DNA from: JADYZU01 sp964443055
GTDB taxonomy: Bacteria > Pseudomonadota > Alphaproteobacteria > Rhodobacterales > Rhodobacteraceae
Length of the DNA stretch: 5,488 nt
Assembly (NCBI GenBank): GCA_964443055.1
Contig: CAYUBT010000173.1
Span: forward strand, 1 to 5,488
Direction: 5' to 3'
The notes below the pieces were generated by a model. That model was not told where the DNA came from, did not search any database, and saw only the letters and a program-made list of their open reading frames with translations. Below are positions 1 through 4,741 of the stretch, piece by piece. Made by a program: the position numbers and the translations under genes. Position 1 is the first letter of the stretch. Every line of letters begins with the position of its first letter.

Positions 1-1086
1 AACGCCTACGAGGCACAGGCGATGCGCGCCCTGATCGAAATGCTCGGCGGCGTGATCGGATCGAAAGACCCGATTCATCCCAACGACCATGTGAACAAGG
101 GCCAGTCCTCGAATGACACTTTCCCGACCGCGATGCATGTTGCCATCGCGATGCATGCACGCGACGTGCTGCTGCCGGGGCTCGAGAAACTCGCCCGCAC
201 GCTTCAGGACAAGTCCCGCGAATTCCGCGACATCATCAAGATCGGCCGCACCCATACGCAGGATGCGACGCCGCTGACGCTCGGTCAGGAATTCTCGGGC
301 TACACCACGCAGGTCCTGCGCGGGATCGAGCGGGTGAAGATGACGCTGCCGCATATCCACGAACTGGCCCAGGGCGGCACGGCGGTCGGCACCGGGCTGA
401 ATACCCGCCTCGGCTGGGATTCGCGCGTGGCCGCGCGGATCGCCGAGATCACCGGCCTGCCCTTCATCACCGCCCCCAACAAGTTCGAGGCACTCGCCGC
501 CCATGACGCGATGGTGATGTTCTCGGGCGCTTTGCGAAGCGTCGCCGCCGGGCTCTACAAGATCGCCAATGATTTCCGCTTTCTCGGCTCCGGTCCCCGT
601 TCCGGCCTCGGCGAGCTGATCCTGCCCGAGAACGAACCGGGCAGCAGCATCATGCCCGGCAAGGTCAATCCCACGCAGGCCGAGGCGCTGACGATGGTCT
701 GCGTGCAGGTGATGGGCAATGACGCGGCAGTCGGCTTCGCCGGGTCGCAGGGTCATTTCGAGCTGAACGTCTACAACCCGATGATGAGCTACAACATCCT
801 GCAATCCATCCGCCTGCTGGGCGACGCGGCGGCGAGCTTCGCCGATCACATGGTCATCGGGACGAAAGCCAATATCGAACGGATCGACCGGCTGATGAAG
901 GAGTCGCTCATGCTGGTCACGGCGCTTGCGCCGACCATCGGCTATGACAAGGCCACGCAGGTTGCCAAGACCGCCCATGCGAACGGCACGACCCTGCGCG
1001 AGGAGGCCATCAATCTGGGCTTCGTCGATGGCGAGACCTTCGACCGGATCGTGCGCCCCGAAGACATGATCGGGCCGAAAGGATGA
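1..1086 (+). CDS. fumC: Class II fumarate hydratase, 5'-truncated by the window edge
   Basis: Cytosolic TCA-cycle enzyme that reversibly hydrates fumarate to L-malate; class II fumarases are iron-independent homotetramers. The frame is open from base 1, so the first ATG (22) is internal. Of the usual ~465 residues, 361 are present and about 103 N-terminal ones are missing. Visible landmarks are the SSNDTFPTAMH substrate-binding stretch (codons at 106-138), the catalytic-base histidine in GRTHTQDATPLTLGQEF (His codon 253-255, equivalent to E. coli His188), and the superfamily signature GSSIMPGKVNP at 640-672, with the catalytic loop serine at 643-645 (E. coli Ser318). Both active-site positions imply the same 103-residue offset from E. 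coli FumC, so there is no internal indel between them. The C-terminus is complete (ends RPEDMIGPKG). Aspartase and argininosuccinate lyase share the signature, but the GRTHTQDA and NDHVNKGQSSNDTFPTAMH stretches match FumC best. The stop overlaps the next start (ATGA, 1083-1086). Confidence 0.97.
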   Translation, partial: NAYEAQAMRALIEMLGGVIGSKDPIHPNDHVNKGQSSNDTFPTAMHVAIAMHARDVLLPGLEKLARTLQDKSREFRDIIKIGRTHTQDATPLTLGQEFSGYTTQVLRGIERVKMTLPHIHELAQGGTAVGTGLNTRLGWDSRVAARIAEITGLPFITAPNKFEALAAHDAMVMFSGALRSVAAGLYKIANDFRFLGSGPRSGLGELILPENEPGSSIMPGKVNPTQAEALTMVCVQVMGNDAAVGFAGSQGHFELNVYNPMMSYNILQSIRLLGDAAASFADHMVIGTKANIERIDRLMKESLMLVTALAPTIGYDKATQVAKTAHANGTTLREEAINLGFVDGETFDRIVRPEDMIGPKG

Positions 1087-1262
1087 GCGAGACGCCCGTC
1101 AACCTCAACCGCGTCCGCAAGGAGCGCCTGCGTGAGGAGCGCAAGGCCCGGGCCGATGCCAATGCGGCGAAATTCGGCCGCACCAAGGCCGAACGGGTGC
1201 TCGAGGCCACGCGCGAGGCGAAGGCGCGCCGCCATCTCGACGGGCATCTGTTCGAGGAATGA
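1083..1262 (+). CDS. DUF4169 family small basic protein
   Basis: A 59-residue protein beginning MSETPVNLNRVRKERLR and ending HLDGHLFEE. It is very highly charged (16 Arg/Lys against 11 Asp/Glu), has no hydrophobic segment or signal peptide, and looks like one or two amphipathic helices. The pattern NLNRxRKxxxRxxxxxxAxxNAAxFGRTKAE matches what I recall of Pfam DUF4169, a family of unknown function mostly in alphaproteobacteria. Its ATG overlaps the fumC stop by four bases (ATGA), and its own stop overlaps the next start the same way, so it sits in the middle of a coupled trio. The purine run AAAGG (1078-1082) touches the ATG directly, too close to act as a normal ribosome site; reinitiation by ribosomes finishing fumC is more likely. 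The link to fumarase is positional only. A nucleic-acid-binding role would fit the charge but is a guess. Confidence 0.86.
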   Translation: MSETPVNLNRVRKERLREERKARADANAAKFGRTKAERVLEATREAKARRHLDGHLFEE

Positions 1263-1492
1263 CCGGCGGCCCCGCCAAACATTCGCTGACGCTGCAGGGA
1301 CATCGCACATCGGTGTCGCTGGAGCCGGAGTTCTGGGAGGGCCTGCAGGCGCTTGCCCGGGCGCGCGGGCTGGCGCTCAACCGGCTGGCGGCCCAGATCG
1401 ACGAGGCCCGCGGCAATCAGGGCCTCGCCTCGGCGCTGCGGGTTGCGGTGCTGCAGGCGGCGCTTGCGGGCGAGATCACGCCTGCAGGATAG
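1259..1492 (+). CDS. Ribbon-helix-helix domain protein (RHH_4 type)
   Basis: A 77-residue protein. Residues 7-22 (KHSLTLQGHRTSVSLE) form the expected beta strand, followed by EPEFWEGLQALARARG (helix 1) and LALNRLAAQIDEARG (helix 2). This is the pattern of the small RHH_4 family (Pfam PF13467, assigned from memory). RHH proteins dimerise, pair their strands and insert the sheet into the DNA major groove, so a DNA-binding regulator is expected; its target is unknown. A third short helix (SALRVAVLQAAL, residues 58-69) follows. The ATG overlaps the DUF4169 stop (ATGA, 1259-1262). GAGGA at 1254-1258 abuts the start with no spacer, again suggesting translational coupling. No inverted-repeat operator is evident nearby, so autoregulation cannot be read here; any such site would lie upstream of fumC, outside the window. 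Confidence 0.88.
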   Translation: MTGGPAKHSLTLQGHRTSVSLEPEFWEGLQALARARGLALNRLAAQIDEARGNQGLASALRVAVLQAALAGEITPAG

Positions 1493-1493
1493 A

Positions 1494-1521
1494 GCGCCGC
1501 GCCCGATCGGCGGCGCGGCGC
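1494..1521. terminator. GC-rich hairpin between convergent RHH gene and ndk
   Basis: A perfect 10-bp inverted repeat, GCGCCGCGCC (1494-1503) and GGCGCGGCGC (1512-1521), with an 8-base loop. It starts one base after the RHH stop and lies 22 bases beyond the ndk stop on the other strand, where a bidirectional terminator would be placed. Neither strand has a T-run after the stem, so it is not a textbook intrinsic terminator; hairpins with weak or absent U-tracts are common in GC-rich alphaproteobacteria. It could instead serve as a 3'-end stabilising structure. Confidence 0.6.
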
Positions 1522-1542
1522 GGATCGGTCCGAACGCCCCGA

Positions 1543-1965
1543 TCAGCCGACCAGTTCCAGCCCCGAGAAGAAGAAGGCAATCTCTTCGGCCGCCGTCTCG
1601 GGCGCATCCGAACCATGGACGCTGTTCTCGCCCACCGACAGGGCAAATTCCTTACGGATGGTTCCCGGTGCCGCATCGGCCGGATTGGTCGCACCCATGA
1701 CTTCGCGGTTTTTGGCGATGGCGTTTTCGCCCTCGAGCACCTGCACGACCACCGGGGCCGAGGCCATGAATTCGGTCAACTCGCCGAAGAAAGGCCGGTC
1801 CTTGTGGACGGCATAGAAGGCTTCGGCCTGCGCCTTGCTCAGATGGATGCGCTTCTGCGCGATGATGCGAAGGCCCGCCTCCTCGAATTTGGCGTTGATT
1901 CCGCCGGTGAGATTGCGATTCGTCGCATCGGGCTTGATGATCGACAGGGTGCGTTCAATGGCCAT
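1543..1965 (-). CDS. ndk: Nucleoside-diphosphate kinase
   Basis: Transfers the terminal phosphate of an NTP (usually ATP) to any NDP or dNDP through a phosphohistidine, keeping cytosolic nucleotide pools balanced. The protein is 140 residues, the normal bacterial length. It begins MAIERTLSIIKPDA, the typical Ndk opening with the conserved Lys in IIKPD at residue 11. It carries YAVHKDRPFFGEL (about 51-63), the Arg-containing loop MGATNPADAAPGTIR (90-104), and the active-site motif GENSVHGSD with the phosphorylated His at residue 117. The frame stays open upstream to 2022, but the start at 1965 is chosen because family alignment begins there and GGAG (1973-1976) sits seven bases ahead. It is convergent with the fumC trio. 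It lies 132 bases downstream of the amidohydrolase on the same strand, with a hairpin between, so it is probably transcribed separately. No truncation or missing catalytic residue is seen. Confidence 0.97.
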   Translation of the reverse strand: MAIERTLSIIKPDATNRNLTGGINAKFEEAGLRIIAQKRIHLSKAQAEAFYAVHKDRPFFGELTEFMASAPVVVQVLEGENAIAKNREVMGATNPADAAPGTIRKEFALSVGENSVHGSDAPETAAEEIAFFFSGLELVG

Positions 1966-1972
1966 CTGGTCA

Positions 1973-1976
1973 CTCC
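1973..1976 (-). promoter_or_regulatory. Ribosome binding site of ndk
   Basis: GGAG on the minus strand, seven bases before the ATG at 1965. It decides the start against the in-frame upstream ATG at 2022, whose extra 19 residues are Arg/Gly-rich and unlike any Ndk N-terminus. Confidence 0.7.
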
Positions 1977-1982
1977 ATGAGC

Positions 1983-1997
1983 GGGGCCCGCGGCCCC
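1983..1997 (-). other. Short GC hairpin in the ndk leader
   Basis: GGGGCC (1983-1988) and GGCCCC (1992-1997) form a perfect 6-bp stem with a 3-base CGC loop. It ends six bases upstream of the ndk ribosome binding site. It might tune ribosome access or message stability, or be chance pairing in GC-rich DNA. No T-run follows on either strand. Confidence 0.35.
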
Positions 1998-2063
1998 CTG
2001 AATTGCCGCGCCGCCCTAGCATGGGGTGACCGGGGTGAAAAGGCCGCCGCCACCTTCGGCAGT

Positions 2064-2092
2064 GCGGGCCCGAGGCGAAGCAGCCTGCCCGC
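2064..2092 (-). terminator. Bulged hairpin after the amidohydrolase gene
   Basis: On the minus strand GCGGGCAGGC, starting five bases after the amidohydrolase stop, pairs with GCCT-CGG-GCCCGC. This gives ten base pairs with a three-base CGG bulge and a six-base loop (TGCTTC). On plus-strand coordinates the arms are 2064-2069 plus 2073-2076, and 2083-2092. The position fits the end of the oxidoreductase-amidase-amidohydrolase unit. The only T-run (TTTT, minus strand, 2038-2041) lies about 22 bases further on, too far for a classical U-tract, so assignment as a terminator is tentative. Confidence 0.4.
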
Positions 2093-2097
2093 CGCCG

Positions 2098-3222
2098 TCA
2101 GCAATCGACCCAGCGGCCCCCCAGCACCATACCCTTCGCCACAAGGCGCTGCGGATGGTTCACCAGTTCGCCGAGCACATCCTTGAGCGCGATCTCGCGG
2201 TCCTCGAGCGCGATCAGGCTTGCGTCACCGGCAGCCCCCACGGCCAGCGTCCCCAGATCAGGGCGGCGCAATGCGCGGGCCGGCGTCTCGGTGGCGGCGC
2301 GGATCACCTCGTCCAGTGGCATGCCGAGCGCGAGGAACTTGGTCATCGTGCGCAGCAGGTCATGCGCGGGTCCGTCGACGCACATTGCATGGACATCAGA
2401 CGAGATGCTGTCAGGCCAGAACCCCTCATCGACCATGGCCCGCGCCGTCTCCCAGGAGAACGAGCCCATCCCGTGGCCGATGTCGAACAGCACCCCGCGT
2501 TCGCGCGCGCGCCACACCGCCTCGCGCACACGGCCATCGGCATCGCAGGGGGCGTTGGGGAAGGGCCGGAAACAATGGGTGAGCACATCACCGGGGCGCA
2601 GCAGGTCCACGACCTCGGAATAGGTCGGCGGGGCCTCGTCGATATGAAGCATGAGCGGAATCCCCGCCCGGTCCGCCGCATCGAGCCCCACCAGCAGCGG
2701 CCCGATCCCGTTGTCGCCCGAGGAATTGCGCCCCACCCGCACCTTGATACCGATCACATGGTCGGGATTGCCACGCGCCACCTCGACCGCCTCGCGGGCG
2801 GCCATGAGGCGCATGTCGGTGCTCTCGCCCACCATGATCGTGGGCGAGAAGGCATAGATCCCCGCAAAGGAGACATGGAGATAGACAAGGATGCGCACAT
2901 CCGACTTCTCGATCACATGCACGCGGAATCCGGCGAAATTGCCCGGTCCCGCGCTGCCCGTGTCGACAACGGTCGTGGCCGCCGTCTTGCGTCCGTAGGC
3001 GGGCGCGTCGATCCCCAGCGAAGTGCCGCCCCAGTAGACATGGGTATGCAGGTCGATCAGGCCGGGGGTGAGGATCATCCCCGTCCCGTCGCGCCTTTCG
3101 CGGCCCTGCAACCCCTCACTCAACGCTGCAACGCGACCGTCGTCAAAGGCCACGTCGCGCACGGCGTCGATTCCCAGCGACGGGTCGATCACTCGCGCAC
3201 CCGCGATCACCAGATCATGCAT
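2098..3222 (-). CDS. Amidohydrolase/deacetylase family metallohydrolase
   Basis: A 374-residue amidohydrolase-superfamily enzyme with an N-terminal beta part (MHDLVIAGARVIDPSLGID) leading into a metal-binding TIM barrel. Visible metal ligands are the HxH pair in GLIDLHTHVYWG (His59, His61), a likely carboxylated bridging lysine (Lys160 in GIKVRVG), His193 (LMLHIDEAPP), His216 (DVLTHCFRPFP) and the catalytic-base Asp276 (SISSDVHAM). This set indicates a binuclear metal site. The closest family I recognise is COG3964, often misannotated as dihydroorotase; characterised members cleave acetylated alpha-hydroxy acids such as acetyl-R-mandelate. That substrate should not be assumed here. The ending GTLAVGAAGDASLIALED followed by KGMVLGGRWVDC is the usual C-terminal return to the beta domain, so the gene is complete. 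The start lies 20 bases after the amidase stop, with only a weak GGTGG purine stretch ahead, consistent with co-transcription. No signal peptide is seen, so it should be cytosolic. Confidence 0.92.
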   Translation of the reverse strand: MHDLVIAGARVIDPSLGIDAVRDVAFDDGRVAALSEGLQGRERRDGTGMILTPGLIDLHTHVYWGGTSLGIDAPAYGRKTAATTVVDTGSAGPGNFAGFRVHVIEKSDVRILVYLHVSFAGIYAFSPTIMVGESTDMRLMAAREAVEVARGNPDHVIGIKVRVGRNSSGDNGIGPLLVGLDAADRAGIPLMLHIDEAPPTYSEVVDLLRPGDVLTHCFRPFPNAPCDADGRVREAVWRARERGVLFDIGHGMGSFSWETARAMVDEGFWPDSISSDVHAMCVDGPAHDLLRTMTKFLALGMPLDEVIRAATETPARALRRPDLGTLAVGAAGDASLIALEDREIALKDVLGELVNHPQRLVAKGMVLGGRWVDC

Positions 3223-3242
3223 GTGTCACCACCAATCCCGAA

Positions 3243-4664
3243 TCATGCGGCCGGGGGTCGCCTGTCGGCCCAGGGCATCGCCTCTTCCAGCGCCGTGGCC
3301 ACGGAGAGAAGCAGAGCCTCCTCGCCGATCCGCCCGACGACCTGCACTCCGGCCGGCATGTGCCCCGCCCGCGCCAGCGGGAGCGAGACGGCCGGCTGGC
3401 CCGAGACGTTGAAGGGAGTCATGAAGACCGCATCGTGCCACAGCGCATTATAGGCATCGAGATCGGTGAGCGACATGTCGTAATAGCCCTTTGGCCGGGG
3501 CGGCTGCGTAAGCGTCGGGGTCAGGAACACGTCAAAGCGATGCAGGTCAGCGGCAATATCGCGGCCCATCTCGCGCACCGCGCCGATTCGCGCCTGGTGC
3601 TCGATCCCGGTGGCGGCGCGGCCGCGCTCGATCACCGCCTTGGTAACCGGCTCGACTTCGCCTTCACCGATCTTGCGGCCGAAGATATCCTCGAAGATGC
3701 CGTAGGTCGCGGCGGTCTCGACACAGGTCATGTCGGTATAGGTCTTCCAGAGCCGCGCGGCGTCGAAGGACATGTCGTGTTCCTCGACCGTATGGCCCAT
3801 GGATTCCAGCATCCGCGCCACCATGCGCACGCCTTCGGCAATATCAGGATGGACCTCATTGCCGGAGGGGTCCGTGACGGTGAAGCCCACACGCAGCCCC
3901 TTTGGCGCACGCTTTGCCTGTTCGGCAAAGGGTACATCCGGCATCGGCAGCCCGTAGATGTCGCCCGGCACCGCGCCCGCGATGGCGTCAAGATAGGTGG
4001 CGGTGTCGCGCACCGTGCGCGAGACGCAGTTGAAATAGGCCCCGCCCGCCCAGTAGTCGGCAAACGGCGCAAGAGTCGTGCGTCCGCGCGACGGCTTCAG
4101 CCCCACGATGCCGCAGCATGAGGCCGGCACCCGGATCGAGCCGGCCCCGTCGCTCGCCTCGGCAAGCGGCACCATGCCGGCAGCCACGGCCGCCGCTGCC
4201 CCGCCCGACGAGCCACCGGGCGTCAGGGCCTTGTCCCAGGGGTTGAAGGTCGGGCCATACATCACCGGGCTCGTGTCGATCGACCAGCCGTTTTCCGGCG
4301 CATTGGTCTTGCCCAGCAGGCAGAGCCCCGACGCCTTCATCCGCCCGACCACCACCGAATCGCCCTGCGCCTTCACATCCTTGAGGAAAAGCGAGGCGTT
4401 GGTGGCCTGCACCCCCTCCCAGCTCGAGGCGAGTTCCTTGAGCAGGAAGGGAATCCCCTTGAGCGGCCCGTCACCGGGTGCGGCCGCCGCCTCACGGCCG
4501 ATGTCGTAGAGCTTGCAGATTACCGCATTGAGAGCGGGGTCCAGTTCCTCGATGGCGCGGATGCCCGCCTCAACCACCTCGCCGGGCGCAAGCTCGCCCT
4601 TCTGCATCAGCCCGCGCAACTCCACCGCATCGGCGCGGCGATAAAGATCGTCAATGTCGCTCAT
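3243..4664 (-). CDS. Amidase (amidase-signature family hydrolase)
   Basis: A 473-residue serine hydrolase of the amidase-signature family, hydrolysing a carboxamide or peptide-like bond to an acid and an amine or ammonia. The Ser-cisSer-Lys triad is visible: Lys76 (IPFLLKELAS), the cis-serine Ser152 in the Gly/Ser loop (TPGGSSGGAAAAVAAG), and nucleophile Ser176 (SDGAGSIRVPASC). The 24-residue spacing between the two serines equals that of known family members. CGIVGLKPSRGR closes the signature and LTPTLTQPP (about 381-389) is the usual C-terminal landmark. The SDGAGSIRVPAS form resembles 6-aminohexanoate-cyclic-dimer hydrolase-like amidases rather than GatA; no GatB or GatC lies nearby. The frame stays open to 4889, but the ATG at 4664 is chosen because the extra 75 residues overlap the oxidoreductase, look like GC-rich readthrough, and GAAGG sits seven bases before this ATG. 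Substrate unknown; no signal peptide. Confidence 0.93.
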   Translation of the reverse strand: MSDIDDLYRRADAVELRGLMQKGELAPGEVVEAGIRAIEELDPALNAVICKLYDIGREAAAAPGDGPLKGIPFLLKELASSWEGVQATNASLFLKDVKAQGDSVVVGRMKASGLCLLGKTNAPENGWSIDTSPVMYGPTFNPWDKALTPGGSSGGAAAAVAAGMVPLAEASDGAGSIRVPASCCGIVGLKPSRGRTTLAPFADYWAGGAYFNCVSRTVRDTATYLDAIAGAVPGDIYGLPMPDVPFAEQAKRAPKGLRVGFTVTDPSGNEVHPDIAEGVRMVARMLESMGHTVEEHDMSFDAARLWKTYTDMTCVETAATYGIFEDIFGRKIGEGEVEPVTKAVIERGRAATGIEHQARIGAVREMGRDIAADLHRFDVFLTPTLTQPPRPKGYYDMSLTDLDAYNALWHDAVFMTPFNVSGQPAVSLPLARAGHMPAGVQVVGRIGEEALLLSVATALEEAMPWADRRPPAA

Positions 4665-4671
4665 GATACGC

Positions 4672-4676
4672 CCTTC
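4672..4676 (-). promoter_or_regulatory. Ribosome binding site of the amidase gene
   Basis: GAAGG on the minus strand within AAGAAGGGCG, seven bases before the ATG at 4664. It fixes the amidase start against the longer upstream-open frame. Confidence 0.7.
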
Positions 4677-4697
4677 TTCATCTTCGTCCGCATACCC

Positions 4698-4731
4698 CCC
4701 GGGGAAGACCCCGGGACAGGGGCGAGGCCCC
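4698..4731. other. Tandem GC hairpins between oxidoreductase and amidase
   Basis: The 77-base gap between these genes holds two adjacent inverted repeats. The first is a perfect 7-bp stem, CCCGGGG (4698-4704) and CCCCGGG (4709-4715), with loop AAGA, or TCTT on the transcribed minus strand. The second is GGGGC (4719-4723) and GCCCC (4727-4731) with a three-base loop. Transcription runs on the minus strand, so both would form in the message after the oxidoreductase stop (4742) and before the amidase ribosome site. No T-run follows. They could be a partial terminator, an RNA-processing or stability element that sets relative expression, or a copy of a dispersed palindromic repeat. Confidence 0.5.
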
Positions 4732-4741
4732 CTCCCCCGCG

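Noticed and set aside
130..157. Ten-base direct repeat GCGATGCATG (130-139 and 148-157) in fumC
   Set aside because: It encodes two in-frame Ala-Met-His segments of an otherwise normal fumarase helix and has no sign of a duplication target or mobile element.
1132..1980. 282-codon plus-strand frame spanning the RHH gene and the ndk antisense strand
   Set aside because: It crosses a hairpin and a convergent gene boundary, is Arg/Ala/Gly-rich, and conflicts with three better-supported genes.
2014..2041. Candidate ndk promoter (TTTTCA and CTAGGG on the minus strand)
   Set aside because: The boxes match the sigma-70 consensus poorly and the choice of hexamers is arbitrary; too weak to annotate.
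2026..3453. Long open frame on the plus strand (475 codons) opposite the amidohydrolase
   Set aside because: It lies antisense to a well-supported metallohydrolase with all metal ligands. Its translation is His/Arg/Gly-rich low-complexity sequence, typical of GC-rich antisense frames.
3360..4121. 253-codon plus-strand frame opposite the amidase
   Set aside because: It is antisense to the amidase catalytic region, has no recognisable domain or ribosome site, and its composition is that of a shadow frame.
4698..4741. G-quadruplex potential on the minus strand
   Set aside because: There are four G-runs, but they are interrupted by matching C-runs and long loops, so the hairpins would outcompete a quadruplex.
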